In this document: piece by piece, positions 8,866 through 16,898 of the stretch
Numbering within the stretch: the stretch's first letter is position 1
Layout: each line of letters opens with the position of its first letter
Source: Huiozyma naganishii CBS 8797
Lineage: Eukaryota > Ascomycota > Saccharomycetes > Saccharomycetales > Saccharomycetaceae
DNA: 64,000 nt
Direction: 5' to 3'
NCBI RefSeq assembly: GCF_000348985.1
Contig: NC_035928.1
Location: forward strand, 620,001 to 684,000
Program-made: the position numbers and the translations under genes
The notes under the pieces: generated by a model
What the model was told of the DNA's origin: nothing
The model's input: the letters and a program-made list of their open reading frames with translations, nothing else
The model's database searches: none

Positions 8866-10110
8866 ATGGCTGCTCTGGATGGCGTAGCTGATAAGTCAGT
8901 CACATCTGTGATTCCACCCATTGTTCAGGGTGGACTTGCGCCTGTCACGAAAGATGAATTATGGCACGCAAGATTGGGACATCCTGGTAAACTGGTGTAC
9001 GACAAGCTGGCCAAGGAAATTGGCCTAGCCAAGTACGAACCTTCACCCTACTCCCTCTGCTCTACGTGTGCAACTGCAAAAGGACAACTGTCAAAAGGGG
9101 TTATCTCTGATTTTAAGACAACCGCGCCATTGCAGTTAGTTCAGGTTGACCTATGTGGTGGTTTCCGTTATGAGGAATACGTGGACTCTAAGTGTTTTCT
9201 AACTATTAGAGACAGCTACTCGCGGTATTATTTTGTTATTCCGCTGAAGAATAAGGCTGCTGCGACTCAAGCCCTGATCAACTGGATCCACCAGCAGGAG
9301 AATTACTTTTCCACACGCGGAGGGTATAAGGTTGGCACGGTCCGTACAGATAATGGCGGAGAGTTTACAAGTAACGTCTTGCATGATTTCTTTGGTTCCA
9401 AAGGCATCACGCATCAGTTAACTGTTACTGACAATAGTTCCCAGAACGGAGCTGTTGAACGTGCCCATCGGACTTTACAGGAGAAGATGCGCTCACTCCT
9501 TATTGGAGGGCGTGTCCCACCATATCTATGGAGCGAAGCCTTACGGTGTGCTGCGTTTCTACTGAACCGACTTCCCATTTTGCCTCGCCTAAGGAGCGTC
9601 CCATACGCACAATACTACGGTGGTGCAGATGGTCCACTAAGGTTTAATAACCTCCGGACTTTCGGTTGTGCAGCATTCGCCACACTGCCTGCGCCACTTC
9701 GCGACGGTAAACTGGCTCCGCCGGTGGTAACCGGTGTCATGGTGGGCTACTCGACCAACCGTAAGGCCTATCGAGTTTACATCCCACAGAAAAATAAAAC
9801 TTACGAAACGAATCAAGTTTCGTTTGATGAAACTGTGTTCCCGCTCCGCGACACCGCTGCCAGTCACCAAGCGTATGATTTCGCTATTGGTGCTGCCCCT
9901 GGCCTACCAAAGGCACCGTCCGTAGACAAGGGTGTGCCTCATCCTGTTGTTCCTGTTGATTTCCCTGAACCCCCTTCTTTCCCCTCCCGCTCCTCTGTCA
10001 ATCCACCTTGGCCTCCACCTTCACCGGTCGCACAATCGACCCGGGTGATGAACTCCCCGCCAAACTCCAATCGCTGGTATCCGATAGCTTGCGGAATCAA
10101 TCGATTCTAA
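8866..10110 (+). pseudogene. Copia-type integrase domain (frame broken at the C-terminal end)
   Basis: The frame encodes the GAG-pre-integrase HHCC zinc-binding region (WHARLGHPGKLVYDKL and then CSTC) and the DDE integrase core. VQVDLCGG, VRTDNGGEFTS and NSSQNGAVERAHRT supply the D, D and E. After LLNRLPILPR the less conserved C-terminal region continues to about 9900. Beyond about 10030 the Pro/Ser-rich tail continues in the frame 10008-10601, so an indel has separated the two parts. The catalytic residues remain, but no protease or reverse transcriptase is left. Confidence 0.85.
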
Positions 10111-10518
10111 TCCCTTCCGTTTCAGTACCAGCACCTCAACCACAGCTCGCACCCCCTGGGTCGCCTGACTTTCCAACCACTCCTGTTCCCCAGTCCAGTT
10201 CCCGTTCCACCACTCCTATCGTGGAGACGCCCGGTGGTTCCTTGGAACCCCCGACCGAGGCTATAGTTTCCTCACCTCCTCAACTTCCTCCGGTTAATAA
10301 ACCTCCATGTATTACCGCTCGTGATTCTGTAGACAGTCTAACGGTTGCAGTCCGTGCTCCGCCAGGACCTGCTGTTCCGGCCCATCGTCCGACTCATCGT
10401 CCGATTCATCGGCCCGAAGTAGTGAAAGCGGCCCCTTTGTCTAAGGCACCCGCTTCTAAATCGGTTCACAAACCCACCACCCAGCGGGCCCTTTCGTCGG
10501 TGCCCCGTAGTCCCGGTA
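10008..10518 (+). pseudogene. Integrase C-terminal Pro/Ser-rich tail, shifted frame
   Basis: This frame overlaps the end of the integrase ORF and continues its low-complexity tail (PAPQPQLAPPGSPDFPTTPVP, then HRPTHRPIHRPE). It ends around 10518, where the sequence changes to AT-rich LTR-like DNA. The repeat HRPTHRPIHRPE is a small tandem duplication. No reverse transcriptase motif such as YVDD is found. Confidence 0.55.
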
Positions 10519-10599
10519 TATGGCATTGCAGATATTGCTACAGTGAGATTGGAATCTTTCCTCTTTATATAAAATTTTCCATCCCATTATCGTCTGGAT

Positions 10600-10691
10600 G
10601 ATATACATCCAGATTATACTCTAACAATTCCCACTATAGTAACGTTTATGCTTATGTTGATATCATAGTAGTCTTATCTTCCATATCCAGC
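10600..10691 (+). mobile_element. Probable 3' end of a family-B-like LTR
   Basis: GTTTATGCTTATGTTGATATC and CATATCCAGC (10643-10691) match in order GTTTATGCCTATGATGATATC and TATATCCAGCA at the end of the LTR at 44844-45199. The upstream half of the LTR is missing or unrecognisable, so the internal deletion of the element probably runs from integrase into the LTR. Confidence 0.5.
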
Positions 10692-10896
10692 GGGAAAGAC
10701 CCTACTTAACAGCAACGCTGTTTGATGTCTATTAAGATATTTTGCGAAGTGCTGGCTCAAGTATAAGGATAAAAAGTTGCAGTTTATTTTATCTATATAT
10801 CTTGCTACAGCTTGAATCAGAATTGAGCGTTTTTTCTCGCTATATCAGCCCTGTAAGGAAGAAGCCGCAGTTATGAGTATATACTGACTGGTCTGT

Positions 10897-11658
10897 TTAG
10901 CTAACAACAGGAGACAGAACAGAATTGAACACAAACGTGCCAGGAATGTCCACGCCATTATCATCTAAATATCCATTAGGATCAATATGATAAGCAAAGC
11001 GGCCGTGATTCAACACAAAATCTGCTAGTTTCTCTGCCAGAGCTACGCGGTATTCTTCATCTTGTCCAACAGATCTCGAAACAGAACCAAATGGGTATTT
11101 TTCAAAGCTGTATGACATCCACCTAGGTTCAAAAACAACATTAGGTATACTTTTTTTAGATGCTGCGATCTCTCTTAAAAAAGACCAAGAGGATCTCTCT
11201 TCCAAATCGATTGCAATGTGCGTACCAGTAGTGCTTCTAAACAAGACTGCGTTCGTTGTACGTAGTCTGTCCTTGGACCGTTTCCATTTGGGGTAGTTGG
11301 CAATTCTCAAAGCAGATTCCACATTCAGACCTAGCAGTTCGGATGCTTGACTAAAATAGCGAGGATCGTCCACTACGTCGAAATCGACACAGTTCCCATC
11401 CCCGTAACAATGTTTTTTTAGAATCTCGGAGTTGACCTTAATGTTCTGGACGTTAATGTCTAGCACAGTAAAGAGGAGTGCGGCGGTGTAAAGGTTGCAG
11501 CCATACCCACCGCCAAAAACTCCTTGGCAACAATAATAAATTCCAGGTACTAAAGGGATTGAATCTCCAAAACCGAGATGCACTGACCAATTAGCGATAT
11601 CAAAATCAAGTGTTCGATGTAGGAGGTCAAAGCCAGCGTTTAGCCACAATGTCCACAT
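10897..11658 (-). CDS. Unrecognised ORF, possibly truncated at its 5' end
   Basis: I do not recognise this protein. The open frame runs 292 codons from a TTG at 11775, and 253 from the first in-frame ATG at 11658 used here; an in-frame TAG lies four codons before the TTG. It has a Trp-rich start (WTLWLNAGFDLLHRTLDF), a hydrophobic Cys-containing stretch (IYYCCQGVFGGGYGCNLYTA and the following AALLFTVL), one further Cys pair (HCYGDGNC) and a soluble C-terminus. The hydrophobic and cysteine pattern gives a vague impression of secreted or membrane-active yeast proteins such as chromosomal killer-toxin relatives, but I cannot support that. It lies in the retroelement island that replaces MOD5. 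It may be a decayed gene. Confidence 0.45.
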   Translation of the reverse strand: MWTLWLNAGFDLLHRTLDFDIANWSVHLGFGDSIPLVPGIYYCCQGVFGGGYGCNLYTAALLFTVLDINVQNIKVNSEILKKHCYGDGNCVDFDVVDDPRYFSQASELLGLNVESALRIANYPKWKRSKDRLRTTNAVLFRSTTGTHIAIDLEERSSWSFLREIAASKKSIPNVVFEPRWMSYSFEKYPFGSVSRSVGQDEEYRVALAEKLADFVLNHGRFAYHIDPNGYLDDNGVDIPGTFVFNSVLSPVVS

Positions 11659-11775
11659 CAGCCAATCGCTGACATGGATATCTTTACTTCGTTGTTTTAC
11701 ATCTCGTCTAAACTGGGCCCAGCTCCAATGAAGTTTTTCCGGGACAAACTTAATTATTAGGTGGAAGACACTCAA

Positions 11776-12336
11776 ATAAGTTTCCTATACGGTCTCTTCT
11801 TGGTAGGGCTCTCTATGGTGTTTAAAAAAAAGAACTTGGCAAGCCCGCTCTTATATAGTACACTCATTCTACTGGGAAAGCATGTGCCAAGGAAGGCTGG
11901 AGTTATCCTGGCAGCATCGTCGCATACGATACGCCCCCCCCTTGTCTATTCAGCGGTATGTTCTTCGGAAAAGCTAGAGATTATGTAAATTCGAAGGCCA
12001 ATTTCATCCCAAAAGAGAAAGCCGGTGTCCCAAACTGGAAACAATAGGGAATGCCTTTACCCAATTCCTTCTCGAATGCGGACAGGCACCGGTTCCGGAG
12101 TAATCACGGAGAAGAAACCACTATTCATTTACAACTAATGGGAAACGTCGTTTAGCGTCAGTTTAGACAAAACAACAATCTTGGCTGTGTTGTATGTAGA
12201 ATAGTTATTGAAAAAGGGTTGTTTAAAGTAAGCATGTTAGGTTCTTCAAAGATACATTAGAAAAAGAAAGAGGCCCAGCGTCGACGGAAGGGGACGGGGC
12301 AGGTCTAGTGTTATACTTAGTGAATTACCATATCAT
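11776..12336. other. Gap between the orphan ORF and the solo LTR
   Basis: No recognisable gene is present. The only coding-like item is a 29-codon ATG frame at 11958-12047 (MFFGKARDYVNSKANF at its start). An 8-A run lies near 11822. Confidence 0.4.
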
Positions 12337-12669
12337 TGTGAGGATAAATTGGGAACTCCCTTTGGGAATGGACTCATGACCCGTTACCCTATCTAATACA
12401 ATAAAACTGTGAACTATTGTAAACCCAACATGTGAGTATACGAACTCGAGACATGCGGATGGCCCGTTATCCGGAACATATATAAACTCCAAGGTATCTG
12501 AACCGACATCTTTCAAGACCGTCTCTAAATTGAGGACCCAACTAACGAAGAAAGTGGAAGACAAGCACGCACAACTGATACAGCTACATACTTTACGTAT
12601 ACGGCGTAAATACACAATATCAGAGTCCTTACACACTTTACTCAATTACTACCTGCTTTAGCTCTTACA
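12337..12669 (+). mobile_element. Intact solo LTR, family A, with 5-bp target site duplication
   Basis: The 333-bp unit begins TGTGAGGATAAATTGGGAAC and ends CTTTAGCTCTTACA, giving the canonical TG...CA ends. It is flanked on both sides by the direct repeat ATCAT (12332-12336 and 12670-12674). A close copy lies in pieces at 45200-45471 (minus) and 44662-44723 (plus). A TATATAA sits near the middle (about 12479), as expected for the LTR promoter. No internal domain remains, so it arose by LTR-LTR recombination. Confidence 0.93.
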
Positions 12670-12728
12670 ATCATATAGTTAAATTGTAATAAAATATAAA
12701 AGAATATAAAAGAAGTATAAAGAACGCT

Positions 12729-12762
12729 AGGTGTACATCCAGTTCTATTCCTCAGTACACCT
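12729..12762 (-). terminator. Hairpin just after the stop of the 193-residue ORF
   Basis: AGGTGTAC (12729-12736) and GTACACCT (12755-12762) form a perfect 8-bp inverted repeat, 14 bases beyond the stop codon of the minus-strand ORF. It could act in 3'-end formation; that role is inferred from position only. Confidence 0.35.
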
Positions 12763-12775
12763 GGCTTGGCATAGA

Positions 12776-13357
12776 TTAGTAATATAAGCCACTATTTCTG
12801 AAGAAAGATAGTCCGTTCCCGCGTTCTTCGTCCTTGTACGCTACACGTACAATAGAGCGACAGATAAGCTCATGAGAACGGTACCCATTCCGCTCGCACC
12901 TCATCACCCAGTCCGGATACGCACGGCGTCTAACAAAATACCAAAACAGGGAACGCAGCCCTATACTCTCTTCCATGGCGAGGTTGTGTTTGAATGATCC
13001 GTCGCTGTTAGGAATAAGGTGCTCGTACCCGGTTTCCCTGAGGTGCGAAACCAGAGCCTCGAACCAGCCGGTGTACTCGGCAGGATCGGTGATTTCGTAC
13101 AGGTCGTGTGCCTGACGTGGGTCCAACGCGCTTGGGATATTGTACTGTTTCAAATAAATGTCCACGAACGATTGCTGCATCGAATCGTAACCAAACACCC
13201 GCTCGTTTGTCAACTCCGGGACTATTAATTTACTGGGAACAATAGTGACCCACCCCCTCTCGCTGGAAAGCGATTCAAGCGAGCTGAAGCTGTCGTCCCT
13301 ACGGAGAGTGAATGGCGTGCGCAATTGATTTCTATCCCATGAAGTCTTGTGAAGCAT
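12776..13357 (-). CDS. Unrecognised 193-residue protein, possibly Gag-related
   Basis: The ORF starts with a true ATG preceded by a run of A residues (AGAAAAAAAATG context), which suits yeast translation. The protein is soluble and charged, with no signal peptide or membrane span. The central part reads DPAEYTGWFEALVSHLRETG then DGSFKHNLAMEESIGLRSLF and RRRAYPDWVMRC. A Trp followed by spaced leucines and an aliphatic block is loosely like the capsid region of copia-class Gag proteins. Together with the solo LTR about 110 bp away on the other strand, this raises the possibility of a stray or domesticated Gag. There is no zinc knuckle. Function unknown. Confidence 0.5.
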   Translation of the reverse strand: MLHKTSWDRNQLRTPFTLRRDDSFSSLESLSSERGWVTIVPSKLIVPELTNERVFGYDSMQQSFVDIYLKQYNIPSALDPRQAHDLYEITDPAEYTGWFEALVSHLRETGYEHLIPNSDGSFKHNLAMEESIGLRSLFWYFVRRRAYPDWVMRCERNGYRSHELICRSIVRVAYKDEERGNGLSFFRNSGLYY

Positions 13358-13947
13358 TTTTTTTCTGGTTGATGTAGTCGTAGACTGAACTTGGTAAGAA
13401 CCAATTCCCAGAAGTTTACAACATCCATCTCACCATCTCACCTCTCTTTTATATAATTTCAATGTCGAGGCATCGTTCGAGAAAGCAACCTCGAGGCAAG
13501 AATTAAGGTACAATTTCCAAGGGTCCTGCATTTAGGGGTACATTGTGATGGAACAATAAAAAAGAAGAAACGGCCCTAGCATGGGCTTATGCAATCAATT
13601 GCTTGGCAAAAATGCGGAGACCCTTGTGAAGACCATAGTGGGGCAGTAAGTGTTGTGAATGGTCAGTATACGATTGATAAGGGTCTGCATTCAGAGTACA
13701 ATAGTGCCTTTTGTGCATAATATTTCCCGTTGCGGGCATTGACTTGAGCAAAGGGGATGGTAACAATGAGGGGGGTTTACGACCGTGGTTTTCCCCAACG
13801 TCGAGAACCTGAATATAACTGTTACGTTAAACGCAACGTCAGGGTACTGCCCTGGAGTTTATTATTAATAAGGCACAATTGCACCCCCAAATATGTGTCT
13901 TTGAGATAAATAATCTTTTTGTAGAAGAGTAAGAGGGCCACACACAA
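13358..13947. other. Gap upstream of the 193-residue ORF, downstream of RIM20
   Basis: No gene seen. It contains a degenerate direct repeat: AAGGGTCCTGCATTTAG near 13516 and AAGGGTCTGCATTCAGAG near 13678, each followed by a GTACA-type string. The region probably holds the promoter of the 193-residue ORF and the RIM20 3' end. Confidence 0.4.
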
Positions 13948-15966
13948 TCACGAGGTGGACAGGAGCTTCTCGCTCATACGTTGTGCTTCCATTTTACGAG
14001 AATTGACAAACTCGTACACCTCATTGTAGAATGTGTCCAGTAATTTGATCAAGTCTTCGTAAAAATTGGACCCCTCCACCGTGTTCGTTTTCACCTCGTT
14101 GAACAGTTGTGATGAGTAGTTGAAGTCTTCCACGTACAGCTGCCGTGGATCCAGTCTCTTCACAATACCGTTATCCGTGCCCTCTACTTGTAACTTTGTG
14201 ACCAATTCGTTATTCAATTTCTTCTCGTTGTCCAAAAACTTCAAATCAGCAATGAAGGCCTGTTGCAAGTGGTTCAAATAGACTGTTTCAAAATTGTCCG
14301 TAGACTTATCCCTTTTATACCTATCTATCAATTGAGGTAATAACGGGAGGTGCCAAGCCTTTTCCTCGACTTCAAGTTTCTTACCTGCTCTTTTCTTTAA
14401 CACGGTTGCAATCTCATCTAGTAAAGGGCTACCCCCGGGGGACATTCGTGGATCCTCGGAAGTAATCAATGATATATCAATGCTTTTGAAAGTCTCTGAG
14501 TTTTGTAAATCCACTTGTATCCCCTTCTCCAAATACGATTTCAGTAAGGACAGTTTGTCATGGTAAGGTTTGTTCACAATAGACGACTCCGGTAACGTCC
14601 AGCGCAGAGAGCCGTATTGTTTCCTATAATTGCTATCCAGTTCAGCTTCCTGCACTAGCATGCTCTCAGATTCCTGAAGTTTACTCGCAACATTCTTCTG
14701 GGTTTTCAGCAAGTTCGACATGCTGCTCTCCACTTGCTTGACCTCGTCCCCATCAATTGAACGGAGCAAGTTTATGCCCGATGTATCGTTTTCCTCCAAT
14801 GCAGCATTTAGTATTTTGGTCAGTGCGTCTAAGGGGGCAATTAAGTTCTCTTGAACGTACTTGACTTGTCTTTCCTTGAAAACCGTCGATGCCTCAATTA
14901 TCTCAAGGGGTAACAAATCTTCAAACAGAGCTGGGACAACGCCCACATCAACAATCTTACATAGTGCTTCCCACATGGGAGTATCAGTCTTGATCATGTT
15001 TAAAGGTGAGACCAATACTGGTGCCTGTGCTGGTACCTCCTGATGGTAGATGAAATCGTTATCTCTCTTCACATCCTTAAAACTGGCCGATACATCACCC
15101 AGAAACGTGTCCACATTTAGCGATGTCGGCGCAGACAACATTTTGAAAACCTGATTGTAGCACGCGATCTCTACACCGTACTGCTCCTGGGTGTGGTAAT
15201 CCTTACCCATTCTGTACAGAGTAACCGCTTTGAAATAAACGGCCTTGTCATGGATATGTTTGATCCAGTCGGACAAGATCAGTATACTCTTTTCAGCGTG
15301 CGTTTCACACTGGTCGTAGAACGAGTGTATCTGAGAAGCCAGTCTCGCCACGGTCCTATCGTTGATTTTCCCAGTGAAAAGTGTTTTCCTCCAAAAGCAA
15401 ACCATAGCCTGTGCCAGCATCAACAGTCTGAAAGCTTTCAAAGTCGCTACATCTGCAACGGGTGCATCCCCGCGTGTCAGGTCTTTGCTTTCCGAACCAG
15501 TACCGCCTTCGCTCACCTCGATTAAATGCATCCATATAATGGCACTCATTTGGAAGTACTTGCATTGCAATGCGACACTCCCCTCGTCCACCCCATTCAG
15601 ATCCAACGCCAGCAGCGTGTACAAAGATGCGATGTTGTACAGGACGTTCAATTGCTCCCACCGGAAGGAGCTCTGCGCGGAGGGGATCGATTTATTCGAG
15701 AAAGTCTGGAACCACGTGAACTTGACCTGATCTCCTGGGAACTTCTCCATCAATTGGTCCAGACACTTGTAGTACCGAACGTGATCCCGCACCGCCTCCA
15801 AGGAGACATCCGGGTTCCGAACAGTCTCCCGCAAAGACTGAACAGTGTGCAGGTCCCCCTCAAACTGCTTCGAACTTTGCACCGCAGTAGCATCTATCAG
15901 CAAGGCAACCCCAGCAGCAACATCAATTTCCACAGTCCTCTTCAGCGGGATGGCAGCAAAATCCAT
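13948..15966 (-). CDS. RIM20: BRO1-domain pH-response scaffold Rim20
   Basis: Rim20 (PalA/Alix family) binds Snf7 on endosomal membranes and the transcription factor Rim101, bringing it to the protease Rim13 during alkaline pH signalling. The predicted 672 residues compare well with the family. The N-terminus MDFAAIPLKRTVEI opens a BRO1 domain (about residues 1-360). It includes FTWFQTFSNKSIPSAQSSFR and WEQLNVLYNIASLYTLLALD, a typical BRO1 core. A coiled-coil V domain follows (about 370-670). An open frame continues upstream to a GTG at 16029, but MDFAAIPLKR aligns with the family start. It keeps the YOR275C position before CAF20. Confidence 0.93.
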   Translation of the reverse strand: MDFAAIPLKRTVEIDVAAGVALLIDATAVQSSKQFEGDLHTVQSLRETVRNPDVSLEAVRDHVRYYKCLDQLMEKFPGDQVKFTWFQTFSNKSIPSAQSSFRWEQLNVLYNIASLYTLLALDLNGVDEGSVALQCKYFQMSAIIWMHLIEVSEGGTGSESKDLTRGDAPVADVATLKAFRLLMLAQAMVCFWRKTLFTGKINDRTVARLASQIHSFYDQCETHAEKSILILSDWIKHIHDKAVYFKAVTLYRMGKDYHTQEQYGVEIACYNQVFKMLSAPTSLNVDTFLGDVSASFKDVKRDNDFIYHQEVPAQAPVLVSPLNMIKTDTPMWEALCKIVDVGVVPALFEDLLPLEIIEASTVFKERQVKYVQENLIAPLDALTKILNAALEENDTSGINLLRSIDGDEVKQVESSMSNLLKTQKNVASKLQESESMLVQEAELDSNYRKQYGSLRWTLPESSIVNKPYHDKLSLLKSYLEKGIQVDLQNSETFKSIDISLITSEDPRMSPGGSPLLDEIATVLKKRAGKKLEVEEKAWHLPLLPQLIDRYKRDKSTDNFETVYLNHLQQAFIADLKFLDNEKKLNNELVTKLQVEGTDNGIVKRLDPRQLYVEDFNYSSQLFNEVKTNTVEGSNFYEDLIKLLDTFYNEVYEFVNSRKMEAQRMSEKLLSTS

Positions 15967-16156
15967 CCCAGACCAGCCACTACTACTCTTCTTGCAGGAA
16001 CCCTTATATATACAGTCACTCTCATCCACTATGGAATGTCTTAAAAGTGAAAAATTTTAAAGCTAGTTTTAAAGAACAACGTCATCGCAACGACGTAGTG
16101 TTCGTGTTTGCGCAGAGTACCAACACCACAGAACACTACGGGACTACGAGACCACG

Positions 16157-16651
16157 ATGGTTACTGTTTTGAGAAGAAGCTACACCATTGACGAGCTGTT
16201 CCAGTTGAAACCCGCCGCGGCCCCCGCGGAGCTGGCTGTGAACTTCGACGCGGTCGAATTCTGCGCGCTCGTCGCGAAGGTCAAAGAAATCCAGGCTGCT
16301 CGTGAGGAGGAGTACATGGCGCACAACGGCGGCCGCAGAAGGTCTTCGCACCACTTTGCGCACACGAGACCGAAGGTGAAGCACATGAAGCCGAAGGTGA
16401 AGACTGACGAGGACGGGTGGTCCACGTTTGAGCCTAAGATGCCGTCCGAGACGGACCTTACCGAGGGCAACAAGCAGAAGTCATCTGATTCCCTGACTGC
16501 CGCGCAGGAGAATGTGAGGGTGAGACCCAACAACAAGAACATGGGGTCCAGCAGACCAGCTGACGCGAAGGATATCATTGCCGATAAGCAGATTCTGGGC
16601 TTCAATGCGTTCGCTGCACTGGAGAGCGAGTCTGAATCGGACAACGAGTAA
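16157..16651 (+). CDS. CAF20: eIF4E-binding translational regulator Caf20 (p20)
   Basis: Caf20 binds cap-binding protein eIF4E and competes with eIF4G, restraining cap-dependent translation of selected mRNAs. The 164-residue protein carries the canonical eIF4E-binding motif YTIDELFQL (YXXXXL-hydrophobic) near residue 9. The conserved block AVNFDAVEFCALVAKVKEIQ follows, then a basic histidine-rich stretch (GGRRRSSHHFAHTRPK) and the C-terminal signature ILGFNAFAALESESE. The N-terminus has about five extra residues before the motif. The RIM20-CAF20 gap is only 190 bp, contains a GTGAAAAATTTT element near 16047, and serves as a divergent promoter. Confidence 0.95.
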   Translation: MVTVLRRSYTIDELFQLKPAAAPAELAVNFDAVEFCALVAKVKEIQAAREEEYMAHNGGRRRSSHHFAHTRPKVKHMKPKVKTDEDGWSTFEPKMPSETDLTEGNKQKSSDSLTAAQENVRVRPNNKNMGSSRPADAKDIIADKQILGFNAFAALESESESDNE

Positions 16652-16898
16652 GAGAGTCGGGATATTGATTCCCACAATACGTATATATATATATATGTTA
16701 TGGACATGTAGAGACATGTGTGTTTTTAGTAGTGTTTCAGTGATATACCGTTATATGTCATTTTAGAAGGACACGTAATTTAAACTGTTTAAGTTACACA
16801 ACTTTGGAACTGAGGTTGAAGCATTGTCCAGAGCAGGTACCCAGTTCGAGCAGTCCGTGTATATACAGCTGGCCGTCGTCCTAAGCTTTCTTTTGGTG

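Larger units (their letters stand above)
7887..10691 (+). mobile_element. Degenerate Ty1/copia-type LTR retrotransposon
   Basis: The order Gag, zinc knuckle, GAG-pre-integrase and integrase core, with integrase ahead of any reverse transcriptase, is the Ty1/copia (Pseudoviridae) layout. The protease active-site DTG/DSG region is missing. Reverse transcriptase and RNase H are also missing: the coding trace ends near 10518, followed directly by sequence whose end (10640-10691) resembles the 3' end of a family-B LTR. Frameshifts near 8480, 8757, 8866 and 10030-10110 break the reading. The element cannot move by itself. The 5' LTR could not be recognised. Confidence 0.85.

Noticed and set aside
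7887..13900. tRNA gene near the retroelements
   Set aside because: Ty-like elements often insert near tRNA genes, but no B-box GGTTCGANTCC or full cloverleaf was found here or at 44.2-46.6 kb.
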